11,560 nucleotides of DNA from Oscillospiraceae bacterium (GCA_031262125.1 JAISII010000174.1:1-11560), one strand, 5' to 3'; numbered from the stretch's first letter, positions 1 to 6,376 are shown. The notes: generated by a model not told the origin, from the sequence alone. Made by a program: numbers and translations.

Positions 1-21
1 TTAGAAAAATATTAAACCTGT

Positions 22-135
22 TTTGTGCAAATTAAATAATAAAATATCAAAAATTTGTGCAAAATGGCAATTTTTAATTTTTATGTTTTACAAACAATAA
101 AAAATATGGTAAAATAACAAGAAATTATGCACAAA
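22..135. repeat. Three copies of a TTTGTGCA word around the coaX promoter
   Basis: TTTGTGCAAA occurs as a direct repeat at 22-31 and 54-63, with starts 32 bp apart (about three helical turns). The core appears inverted as TGCACAAA at 128-135. The first two copies lie upstream of the predicted promoter and the third just after the predicted start of transcription. The word is itself a short palindrome (TTTG-TG-CAAA). This spacing would suit a DNA-binding protein, but the surrounding DNA is very AT-rich, so chance is possible. No known operator was recognised. Confidence 0.35.
87..115 (+). promoter_or_regulatory. Predicted sigma-A promoter of coaX
   Basis: TTTACA at 87-92 and TAAAAT at 110-115 are separated by 17 bp, with a TGg extended -10 motif directly before the -10 box. 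Transcription would start near 122, leaving a leader of about 40 nt before coaX. This is read from sequence only. Confidence 0.6.
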
Positions 136-162
136 ATAGTATTTATATGATTGTAAAAGGCG

Positions 163-945
163 GTGGTTAAAATTCTGCTTGCAATAGATGCAGGGAACAC
201 TAACATAAAGCTTGGTCTTTTTGAGGGCGAAGAGTTAAAGTTCACTTTTAGGCTTGCCACTGTTCGCACCACCACCGACGACGAATATGTTCTGGAGTTT
301 TTTGCCATTTTGGGTGCACACTCAATAAAAACAAGTGATATTACCGGCTGCATAATAAGCTCGGTTGTGCCCGAGGTTACCCAGCCGCTTAAAAGTGCGG
401 TTAAAAAAATTCTGGGGCTTAACGCAATTGTGTTGGGTGCAGGCATAAAAACCGGCGTCAACATTAAAATTGACGATACTTCTACCATTGGAGCCGACTT
501 TATTGCCCAATGTGCAGCCGCACAAGAATACTCCGCCCCGTGCATTATAATAAGCCTTGGCACAGCCACAACAATGCTTGTGCTGGACGAAAACAAAACA
601 ATGATTGGCGGTGCAATTGCACCCGGAATTTCAATTTCGCTCAATGCTCTTACCAGCACTTCGGCTTTGCTGCCCTCGGTTGCTTTTGAGCTGCCTAAAA
701 AAACCATAGGCACAAACACAGCCGATTGTCTGCGTTCCGGCGTTGTTTTGGGCAATGCCTGTATGCTCGACGGTATGATAGAGAAGTTCGAGTCTGCCTT
801 AGGCAAGCGTTGCACACTTGTTGCAACAGGCGGTATGGCGTCAAGCATAATCGGCAACTGCAAGCGGGATATTATTTTGCGGGAAGATTTGGTTTTGGAA
901 GGCTTACGCAAAATTTTTGCCAAAAACCAAAAATCTTCGTCTTAA
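163..945 (+). CDS. coaX: Type III pantothenate kinase
   Basis: Phosphorylates pantothenate to 4'-phosphopantothenate, the first step of coenzyme A synthesis, in the cytoplasm. The 260-residue length is normal for the CoaX family (ASKHA fold). Visible motifs are DAGNTNIKLG at 9-18 (phosphate-binding; Asp9), SSVVPEVT at 66-73, GAD at 110-112 (Asp112 is the expected catalytic base), GTATT at 133-137, GGAIAPG at 149-155 and ATGG at 221-224. The residue before LGTATT is Ser131, where I would expect the aspartate known from this family as a monovalent-cation ligand. The only recognised start in frame is GTG at 163, because a stop lies at 154-156. Its AAAAGG is just 2 nt away, while the better anti-SD match (AGGCGGTGG, 158-166) overlaps the GTG, so the true start is uncertain by a few codons. 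The next gene is a probable pantothenate transporter component, which fits. Confidence 0.93.
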   Translation: MVKILLAIDAGNTNIKLGLFEGEELKFTFRLATVRTTTDDEYVLEFFAILGAHSIKTSDITGCIISSVVPEVTQPLKSAVKKILGLNAIVLGAGIKTGVNIKIDDTSTIGADFIAQCAAAQEYSAPCIIISLGTATTMLVLDENKTMIGGAIAPGISISLNALTSTSALLPSVAFELPKKTIGTNTADCLRSGVVLGNACMLDGMIEKFESALGKRCTLVATGGMASSIIGNCKRDIILREDLVLEGLRKIFAKNQKSSS

Positions 946-947
946 TA

Positions 948-966
948 ATTAAGTTAAAAACTTAAT
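948..966 (+). other. AT-rich hairpin after coaX
   Basis: ATTAAGT at 948-954 pairs with ACTTAAT at 960-966 across a 5-nt loop, directly after the coaX stop. It has no G/C-rich stem and no T-run, so it is a weak candidate terminator or an mRNA 3'-end structure at best. Confidence 0.25.
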
Positions 967-1044
967 AAAAATAAAAAGCCTTGCATTACTTAATGTGTAT
1001 TAACCGAATATTTTACATTTTCGGCTGATATAAATATTATGTGC

Positions 1045-1074
1045 TGGACATCTTATACTAACTATTAGTATTAA
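1045..1074 (+). promoter_or_regulatory. Possible promoter with 17-bp palindromic operator
   Basis: A perfect inverted repeat, ATACTAA-CTA-TTAGTAT, spans 1055-1071, ending 35 bp before the transporter start codon. A tentative promoter, TGGACA (1045-1050) and TATTAA (1069-1074) with an 18-bp spacer, would be covered by it. A palindrome with 7-bp arms over the -10 region is a typical repressor operator layout. The regulator is unknown; the half-sites superficially recall FapR boxes but have the opposite arrangement. Confidence 0.4.
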
Positions 1075-1105
1075 TTTATGGATGCCGGTAACAGGAGGAA
1101 TTTTA

Positions 1106-1759
1106 ATGCAAACACAAAAAAACGCAAAACAAAAATTTGCAACACTCTTTTTAACGCAATTTGCCATTTTGGTGGCTATCGAGGCTATTTTTTGCTTCAC
1201 ACCACTTGGCTCCTTGCCTGCAATCGGTCCAATTGTGGCTACGCTTTCGGCAATACCTGTAATAATTACGGCGTTGCTGTTGGGCACAAAAGCAGGCACG
1301 GCAATGGGGGCATGCTTTGGGCTTTTCAGCTTTTTAGTGTGGACTTTTATGCCGCCCTCGCCGGTTATGGCGTTTATCTTCACCCCGTTTTATTCTGCGG
1401 GTGAACTTTCGGGCAACATAGGCAGTTTGTTAATTTGCTTTGTGCCGAGAATTTTAATAGGCACAGTCGCAGGGCTTTTGTATAACGGACTAAAAAAGGT
1501 AATTGCCAACAATTTAGTGCGGATGATAATAGCTTCGGCTGTGGGCTGCTTTACAAACACTATCGGTGTTATGCTTGGCATTTGGTTATTTTTCGGGCAG
1601 ACCTATTCAACAATGCTGGGGCAAGGAATATTAGTAATCATAGGCACTACAATTTTAACCAGCGGCATACCCGAGGCTGTGGTAAGTGCAATTATTTGCC
1701 CGGCTGTTGCCCGACCGTTAGAAAAGGTTACAGCAAAGTTTAAAATAGCAAAAAACTAA
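1106..1759 (+). CDS. ECF transporter S component, probably for pantothenate
   Basis: A 217-residue, strongly hydrophobic protein with about six membrane segments (roughly 13-34, 42-60, 63-80, 108-126, 139-163 and 172-205). It resembles the substrate-binding S components of energy-coupling factor vitamin transporters. The PRILIG motif at 114-119 followed by a small-residue helix, and the short basic N-terminus, are typical of the FolT/PanT-like group. S components dock onto a shared EcfA/EcfA'/EcfT module encoded elsewhere; none of those genes is here. The substrate is inferred to be pantothenate from the adjacent coaX and is not proved by sequence. The start at 1106 has a textbook AGGAGG at 1093-1098 with 7-nt spacing; an upstream in-frame ATG at 1082 lacks a ribosome binding site and overlaps this one. 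It is separated from coaX by 160 bp holding a possible promoter and operator. Confidence 0.75.
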   Translation: MQTQKNAKQKFATLFLTQFAILVAIEAIFCFTPLGSLPAIGPIVATLSAIPVIITALLLGTKAGTAMGACFGLFSFLVWTFMPPSPVMAFIFTPFYSAGELSGNIGSLLICFVPRILIGTVAGLLYNGLKKVIANNLVRMIIASAVGCFTNTIGVMLGIWLFFGQTYSTMLGQGILVIIGTTILTSGIPEAVVSAIICPAVARPLEKVTAKFKIAKN

Positions 1760-1766
1760 AATTTAT

Positions 1767-1808
1767 GCAAAATAACGGCAAAAATTAAAAAATACTTGTT
1801 ATTTTTGC
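1767..1808 (+). other. Imperfect inverted repeat after the transporter gene
   Basis: GCAAAATAAC at 1767-1776 can pair with GTTATTTTTGC at 1798-1808 with one bulged T and a 21-nt loop. It lacks a terminal T-run and overlaps the promoter predicted for pfkA. A real terminator here is doubtful. Confidence 0.2.
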
Positions 1809-1824
1809 AAAAATATGTTATATT
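1796..1824 (+). promoter_or_regulatory. Predicted sigma-A promoter of pfkA unit
   Basis: TTGTTA at 1796-1801 and TATATT at 1819-1824 are 17 bp apart, with a TGt extended -10 immediately upstream of the -10 box. Transcription would begin near 1831, so the whole palindromic element at 1851-2001 would be transcribed as a leader of about 215 nt before pfkA. Confidence 0.55.
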
Positions 1825-1850
1825 TAGTTAGATTATAAATATTCTATTTT

Positions 1851-1983
1851 TTTCTCCTTCCGTCAAGGCTACGCCTTGCCACCTCCCTCTAAGAGGGAGG
1901 CTTTGGGGTACATTCAAAAAAGAGAGCTGAAAAAAGTCCCCCTCCGGGAGGGGGAAAATCGGCGAAGCCGATAGGGGGAGAAA
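1851..1983. repeat. MITE-like palindromic intergenic element
   Basis: A 133-bp element bounded by 7-bp inverted ends (TTTCTCC at 1851-1857, GGAGAAA at 1977-1983). It holds two diverged modules in opposite orientation. Module one has a triplet-loop hairpin (CAAGGC-TAC-GCCTTG, 1864-1878) and then a 9-bp C-rich/G-rich palindrome (1882-1900). Module two, read on the other strand, has the same order: ATCGGC/GCCGAT (1958-1972) and a 9-bp palindrome (1937-1955). It is more GC-rich than the DNA around it and has no coding potential. This is the design of small non-autonomous repeats (MITE or REP/BIME type) scattered in gut Clostridia; copy number cannot be seen from one window. Confidence 0.6.
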
Positions 1984-1986
1984 GCG

Positions 1987-2001
1987 AGCGGCAAAGCCGC
2001 T
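1987..2001 (+). other. Triplet-loop hairpin before pfkA
   Basis: AGCGGC-AAA-GCCGCT forms a 6-bp stem closing a 3-nt loop, and flanking GAAAGC and GCTTC could extend it imperfectly. It continues the hairpin series of the preceding element and ends 46 nt before the pfkA start codon. Confidence 0.5.
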
Positions 2002-2047
2002 TCTTGCTTCTCAAAGATTATCAAATACTAAAAAAAGGGTAACAAAA

Positions 2048-3016
2048 ATGGCTAAAGAAAAAATAGCAGTAATGACAAGCGGGGGAGATGCCCCGGGTAT
2101 GAACGCCGCAATACGTTCGGTTGTGCGTTCGGCAATAAATATGGGGTTTGATGTGCTGGGCATAAAGCGTGGCTATAACGGGCTTTTAAATCGTGATGTT
2201 GTAGATATGAACCTACGCTCGGTTTCCGACATTATAACCCGTGGCGGCACGGTTATTTATACCGCCCGCAGCGAGGAATTTAAGCAGCTTGAATACCAAA
2301 AGCAAGCAGCCGACTATTGCCGAGAGCTTAATATTGTCGGTGTTGTTGTAATCGGCGGCGACGGCTCGTACCGTGGTGCCCGTGCTTTGTCTAACCAAGG
2401 CATAAACTGCATCGGCATCCCGGGAACTATCGACAACGATATCGCCTGCACCGACTATACCATAGGGTTCGACACTGCAATGAATACCGCACTCGAAATG
2501 GTCGATAAAATCCGAGACACCGCAGCATCGCACGACCGTTGCTCGGTTGTTGAGGTTATGGGTCGCAACTGCGGCGACATTGCACTGCAAACAGGCATTG
2601 CCTGCGGTGCAACAGCCATTTTAATACCCGAAGTTCCACACGACCTTGAAAAAGACGTTATAGCCAAAATCGAAGCCACACGTTCCACCGGCAAAAAGCA
2701 CTTTATTGTTATTGTTGCCGAGGGTATTGGTGGTGTGGAAGATATGGCAAAATATATTCAAGTCCGCACAGGCATAGATTCTCGTGCAACAATTTTAGGG
2801 CACGTTCAGCGTGGCGGCTCGCCAACTTTGCGAGACCGTGTGGTAGCCAGCCAAATGGGGCATAAAGCGGTAGAACTGCTTTCGCAGGGGATAGGCAACA
2901 GGGTTATTTCTTTAAAAGACAACAAAATTGTCGACTATGATATTACCAAAGCCTTAGAAATGAAGCGTGAATTTGACATAGAGCTCTTTAACATAGCAAT
3001 GGATATAAGCATTTAA
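2048..3016 (+). CDS. pfkA: ATP-dependent 6-phosphofructokinase
   Basis: Catalyses fructose-6-phosphate + ATP to fructose-1,6-bisphosphate, the committed step of glycolysis, as a cytosolic homotetramer. Its 322 residues match bacterial PfkA. Motifs: GGDAPGMN at 12-19 (ATP site), GGTVIYTARS at 66-75, GGDGS at 103-107 (the glycine of GGDG marks ATP use, whereas PPi enzymes have GGDD), TIDND at 127-131 with catalytic Asp129, MGR at 171-173, Glu224 in AEG, and HVQRGGSP at 252-259 for sugar-phosphate binding. Arg23 and Arg27 align with effector-site arginines of the E. coli enzyme, so allosteric control by ADP/PEP is plausible. The ribosome binding site (AAGGGT) is only moderate. In Clostridia pfkA often sits with pyk or dnaE, whereas here it leads into a MORN-repeat gene 45 bp downstream with no terminator between, suggesting one transcript. 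Confidence 0.96.
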   Translation: MAKEKIAVMTSGGDAPGMNAAIRSVVRSAINMGFDVLGIKRGYNGLLNRDVVDMNLRSVSDIITRGGTVIYTARSEEFKQLEYQKQAADYCRELNIVGVVVIGGDGSYRGARALSNQGINCIGIPGTIDNDIACTDYTIGFDTAMNTALEMVDKIRDTAASHDRCSVVEVMGRNCGDIALQTGIACGATAILIPEVPHDLEKDVIAKIEATRSTGKKHFIVIVAEGIGGVEDMAKYIQVRTGIDSRATILGHVQRGGSPTLRDRVVASQMGHKAVELLSQGIGNRVISLKDNKIVDYDITKALEMKREFDIELFNIAMDISI

Positions 3017-3061
3017 AATTATTTTCAGCATTTAGATTATTCATGAAATTTTGGTGGATTT

Positions 3062-4648
3062 ATGGCATACGCAGTTATCACAGACAATAAAATAAATTCA
3101 AACAAAAGCGGCTTCAGCACTGCATATGGTGCCGCTTTTTTAGAGTTTGACAATGCCGACAATGCTACCGACATATTTTCTCATATGCGTCAAGCGTTGA
3201 TTAACGCAGGCACGCCGCAGGTTAACTCGTTTGCCCACAATTACGGCGGGCGAGAGTATATTTACACCTTTAACATTACGCCCGGCAAACCGATTTTTTG
3301 GGATGTTAAGCAAAACCGCCAAATTGTTCAGGATTCAAAAATTTTGGCAGATGGCACTTATGTTATTAATACATATTTTAAAGGTTTTGCTTATAAGCAT
3401 GAGTATTTTAGCAGTGATAGCCTTTGGCTTAAAACCGTCTATATTTTGCAAAACGGTACGGCAAAGCCCGACCTGTGTGCTATTATGCCCTATGTTTTTG
3501 AGGGCGAGCCGGTTGTTCTGAAATATACAAACGCAAGCCCAAACCCAATAATTTTCAAAAAGTGCGACGAGCCGCAAAGCAATGAAGCAAGCGAGATTTT
3601 AAGCAAAAATTGCCCGCCTGTTAATGCAGTAGTTTTTACCGGCGACGGTTATTTGTATTTTGCCGATGAGCAAAAACGCAGTGTTTTTAACCAAGAACTC
3701 CGCAAAATAGAAGCCCAAACTGCACAAAATAAACCGCAGCAAGAAGAGCAACAACCAATTAACGACGGTTTTTCGCTGGAGTTTTCTGACTTTAACCCGC
3801 CGCAAGCTGCCGAGCAGGACTTTAACATTCAAAACGCCGATTATTTGCAGCCCGAGCCGCAAGTTACCCCTTTGGCAGAACCTCCCACACAAAATGCCGA
3901 TAATACCCAAAGCCAAACATATAATTTTTATGAGGAAGAAAACCTCGACGTTCCCGCTCCGCCGCAAAAACCCGAATTTTCGGTTACAAAATTGCGTGCC
4001 GGTTTTGAGCGTACGCAAACGCCCGATATTATTGATTATTCGGATGATTTTGAAAAAAGCAAGCAAAAAAGGGCTGCCGAGCAAACAAAAGTGCAAACTC
4101 AGCAAAACAAGGCACCTGCAACAGCCGAAGATAACCCCAGCAGTTCGGATGATAACCCATTTACCGCCGCAAACTTGCTCTCGGCTTTGCCGCCCGATTC
4201 TGTAATTGCAAGCGGCAATCAAAAGTACTATTACTACGGGTCGCTTAACAACGCAAACCAACGCCACGGCTACGGCAAAACCCTTATGCAGGGCAGCAAA
4301 ACCGCCTACGATGGCTCTTATAAAAACGATAAGCGAGATGGCTTTGGTGTTTTCTATTACAAAAACGGCGAATTCTGCTATGCAGGCGACTGGAAGCAAA
4401 ACCAAAAAGACGGCGTAGGGCTCTGCCGACGGGACAGTAACGGCGATTTGCAGCTTGGCAAATGGCAGCAAGACAAACCCTTCGGCATTACAACACGTGT
4501 TAGCAAAGAGGGCGAGATTGTATACATAGGTCAGTACCAAGACGGCAAGCGGGACGGCGTTGGCATAACTTTCGACGAAAAAGGCAACCCAGTTGTTTCG
4601 GTTTGGAAGGATGACGACCAACAGCAGGTTCTCTACTCTATTTATTAA
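3062..4648 (+). CDS. MORN-repeat protein with unrecognised N-terminal domain
   Basis: A 528-residue protein with no signal peptide and no membrane segment. Residues 1-215 form an aromatic-rich, apparently folded domain that I do not recognise. Residues 216-385 are a low-complexity linker rich in Gln, Pro, Asn, Asp and Glu. Residues about 389-510 hold five tandem MORN-type units: YYYGSLNN.. (about 390), AYDGSYKN.. (415), CYAGDWKQ.. (439), LQLGKWQQ.. (463, degenerate: GIT in place of GxG) and VYIGQYQD.. (487), most with the DGxG signature after a charged turn. MORN repeats form elongated beta-hairpin sheets used as scaffolds or for membrane/protein contact. GGTGG 4 nt before the ATG supports the start. 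It follows pfkA closely and ends before a strong terminator, so it shares pfkA's transcript; the sporulation operon begins only about 180 bp further on. Function unknown. Confidence 0.85.
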   Translation: MAYAVITDNKINSNKSGFSTAYGAAFLEFDNADNATDIFSHMRQALINAGTPQVNSFAHNYGGREYIYTFNITPGKPIFWDVKQNRQIVQDSKILADGTYVINTYFKGFAYKHEYFSSDSLWLKTVYILQNGTAKPDLCAIMPYVFEGEPVVLKYTNASPNPIIFKKCDEPQSNEASEILSKNCPPVNAVVFTGDGYLYFADEQKRSVFNQELRKIEAQTAQNKPQQEEQQPINDGFSLEFSDFNPPQAAEQDFNIQNADYLQPEPQVTPLAEPPTQNADNTQSQTYNFYEEENLDVPAPPQKPEFSVTKLRAGFERTQTPDIIDYSDDFEKSKQKRAAEQTKVQTQQNKAPATAEDNPSSSDDNPFTAANLLSALPPDSVIASGNQKYYYYGSLNNANQRHGYGKTLMQGSKTAYDGSYKNDKRDGFGVFYYKNGEFCYAGDWKQNQKDGVGLCRRDSNGDLQLGKWQQDKPFGITTRVSKEGEIVYIGQYQDGKRDGVGITFDEKGNPVVSVWKDDDQQQVLYSIY

Positions 4649-4678
4649 TATTTAAAAAAATATAACAAACAACTTTAC

Positions 4679-4709
4679 AAAAGGTTTGCAGCGGTGCAAG
4701 CCTTTTTTT
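4679..4709 (+). terminator. Intrinsic terminator of the pfkA-MORN unit
   Basis: AGGTTTGCA at 4682-4690 pairs with TGCAAGCCT at 4695-4703 (9 bp with one G-U pair, 4-nt loop GCGG), preceded by A residues and followed directly by a run of T. This is a classical rho-independent terminator, 30 bp after the MORN gene. Confidence 0.85.
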
Positions 4710-4773
4710 GCTGCCTTTTTTAAGATAGTTTGTCCGTAAAAACTAAACCAAAAATTTTGCTGGCAGATTTTTT

Positions 4774-4806
4774 TTGACAAAAAAAGCAAAGCCCTTATGC
4801 AATAAT
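4774..4806 (+). promoter_or_regulatory. Putative spoIIGA promoter with overlong spacer
   Basis: A perfect -35 box TTGACA (4774-4779) is followed after 21 bp by AATAAT (4801-4806), which matches 5 of 6 bases of the -10 consensus and has TGc directly before it. The B. subtilis spoIIG promoter is known for an overlong (22-bp) spacer and activation by Spo0A~P. TTTGACA at 4773-4779, read on the other strand as TGTCAAA, differs from the 0A-box TGTCGAA at one base and overlaps the -35. A palindrome TGCAAT-AATTA-ATTGCA (4798-4814) covers the -10. The Spo0A assignment is inference. Confidence 0.5.
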
Positions 4807-4830
4807 TAATTGCAGAACGCAGGTGATTTT

Positions 4831-5631
4831 GTGCAGACAATTTATGTTGATGTTTTAATTTTTATTAATATGTTTATAGATTTTTTTCTGTTAATGTGTG
4901 TTAAAAAATTTCTAAACATTGCAGCACGCACACGCAGGGTTGTTCTGGGCAGCCTGTTGGGCGGTGTTTGCAGCCTTGTTGCAATAATCCCTCGGCTTAA
5001 CCCGGTGGTTAATATTTTGCTGGCGGTTGCAACAGGTGCGTTGGTGGTGTTTGCAACCTTTGGCAGATGTGCAGCTAAAGCCTACATAAAACGTGCGGCG
5101 GCGTTTGTTTTTGCAAGCATTGGCTTTTGCGGCATTTCAATTTTGTTTTACAATTTGTTCAAGCCGTCAAAAATGGTAATAAGCAACGGCATTGTTTATT
5201 ACGATGTTTCGCCCGTACTATTAATATTACTGACTGTAATATGTTATATTGTTATGCGTGCAATTCAAAAAATCACCGGCAGGCAAGACAGCAAAAACCA
5301 AATCGCAGAGGTCGAGGTTACAGAAAATGGAATAGTCTGCAGGTTCAAAAGCAAAATCGACACAGGCTGCAACCTAACCGAGCCGTTCTCCGGCTCGCCT
5401 GTTATAATTGCCGACAAAAGCTTGTTTGCAAACCGTATTCAAATACCGCAGCAAAAAAAGCGGGTGATTCCGTTTGGCAGCTTGGGCGGCAGCGGCTTGC
5501 TGGAGGGTTTTAAGCCCGACAAGGTTTGCATAAACAGCATAGCCGCAAAAGAAGAAATATACATAGCGTTATCGGATAATACCTTCACGGGCGAGGTGAA
5601 GTCGCTTATGAACGGCGATATTACGGTTTAA
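4831..5631 (+). CDS. spoIIGA: Sporulation sigma-E factor-processing peptidase
   Basis: Membrane-embedded aspartic protease that cleaves the pro-sequence of pro-sigma-E at the sporulation septum, after a signal from the forespore (SpoIIR in B. subtilis). It has 266 residues. The N-terminal half holds five membrane segments (about 5-24, 36-53, 58-77, 88-107 and 127-145). The C-terminal half is the cytosolic protease domain with the motif KIDTGCNL at 175-182 (catalytic Asp177), then PFSGSPVII at 185-193 and PFGSLGG at 214-220. It works as a dimer, each subunit giving one aspartate. I choose GTG at 4831, with AGGTGA at 4821-4826 and 4-nt spacing; a TTG at 4810 would add seven residues but lacks a ribosome binding site and disrupts the usual family N-terminus (MQTIYVDVL). 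The sigE start lies 25 bp downstream, so both are on one mRNA. Confidence 0.93.
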   Translation: MQTIYVDVLIFINMFIDFFLLMCVKKFLNIAARTRRVVLGSLLGGVCSLVAIIPRLNPVVNILLAVATGALVVFATFGRCAAKAYIKRAAAFVFASIGFCGISILFYNLFKPSKMVISNGIVYYDVSPVLLILLTVICYIVMRAIQKITGRQDSKNQIAEVEVTENGIVCRFKSKIDTGCNLTEPFSGSPVIIADKSLFANRIQIPQQKKRVIPFGSLGGSGLLEGFKPDKVCINSIAAKEEIYIALSDNTFTGEVKSLMNGDITV

Positions 5632-5656
5632 TTTTAAGTAAAAATGTGGTGAGAAA

Positions 5657-6376
5657 ATGAAATTGAAGTTTAAAAGAATTTGTTTTAAAATTGCAAGATA
5701 TTTAAAAGTACGCTTAGGTTTTGAAGAAGACGTATTTTACATAAACGGCAGCGAAAATTTGCCCCCTCCGCTAAGTGCCAAGGCCGAAGCCGAGGTTATG
5801 GCACAAATAATGGCGGGCGACAACTCGGTGAGAGAAATTTTAATTGTGCGTAACTTGCGTCTTGTGGTCTATATTGCAAAAAAGTTCGAGTCCTCTCACA
5901 ACAATTTGGAGGATTTGATTTCTATAGGAACAATCGGGCTTATTAAGGCTGTAAAAACCTTCTCGCCCGAGAGGAACATTAAGCTTGCTACCTATGCTTC
6001 TCGCTGTATAGAGAACGAGATTTTAATGTTCTTGCGTAAAACAACACCGCTAAAAAACGAGGTTTCTATAGAAGAACCGCTGAACACCGATTGGGACGGC
6101 AACGAGCTTCTGCTCTCCGACATTTTGGGCAGCGACAGCGATATTGTAAACCGCAATGTAGAGCAAGAAATGGAGTTTGCAACACTGCTGCAAGCCGTTG
6201 CACGGCTGGGCGAGAGAGAACGCACAATTATGGAACTACGTTTTGGGCTTAACGGCAAGCAAGAGCATACGCAAAAGCAGGTTGCCGATATGCTGGGTAT
6301 TTCGCAATCTTACATTTCTCGTTTAGAAAAAAAGATTATTCGCTGTTTGCGTAAAGATTTGGCAAAGCTGGTGTAA
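5657..6376 (+). CDS. sigE: RNA polymerase sporulation sigma factor SigE (pro-form)
   Basis: First mother-cell-specific sigma factor of sporulation, made as inactive pro-sigma-E and activated by SpoIIGA. The 239 residues match the B. subtilis protein closely. The basic N-terminal pro-sequence is residues 1 to about 27, followed by the family landmark YINGSENLPPPL (28-39) at the processing region. RNLRLVVYIAKKF (65-77) and DLISIGTIGLIKAV (86-99) are regions 2.1-2.2 (core binding). ATYASRCIENEILMFLR (111-127) is region 2.4 (-10 recognition). TQKQVADMLGISQSYISRLEK (205-225) is the region 4.2 helix-turn-helix (-35 recognition). The region 4 segment begins near 184 with GEREXXIMELRFGL. The GTGAG before the ATG is an adequate ribosome binding site. 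In many spore formers sigG follows directly; here the next gene is a convergent amylase instead. Confidence 0.97.
   Translation: MKLKFKRICFKIARYLKVRLGFEEDVFYINGSENLPPPLSAKAEAEVMAQIMAGDNSVREILIVRNLRLVVYIAKKFESSHNNLEDLISIGTIGLIKAVKTFSPERNIKLATYASRCIENEILMFLRKTTPLKNEVSIEEPLNTDWDGNELLLSDILGSDSDIVNRNVEQEMEFATLLQAVARLGERERTIMELRFGLNGKQEHTQKQVADMLGISQSYISRLEKKIIRCLRKDLAKLV

Noticed and set aside
81..923. A 280-codon open frame on the minus strand opposite coaX
   Set aside because: It covers a clear coaX and the coaX promoter, and its translation is low in recognisable structure.
1006..1023. CCGAA...TTCGG hairpin upstream of the transporter, considered as riboswitch or terminator
   Set aside because: Only five base pairs with an 11-nt AT loop and no T-run or conserved riboswitch core; too weak to call.
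1851..2001. CRISPR array
   Set aside because: The repeated hairpins differ in sequence, have irregular spacing and lack uniform repeat-spacer units.
3599..4621. A 340-codon open frame on the minus strand opposite the MORN gene
   Set aside because: It mirrors the Gln/Pro-rich and MORN parts of a well-supported plus-strand gene, has no ribosome binding site or recognisable domain, and its composition is that of a complementary-strand shadow.
5632..5656. ATTTTAAGTAAAA after spoIIGA, also seen after purC (10642-10654), as a shared regulatory repeat
   Set aside because: The 13-bp A/T-dominated match in AT-rich intergenic DNA is easily due to chance, and the contexts differ.
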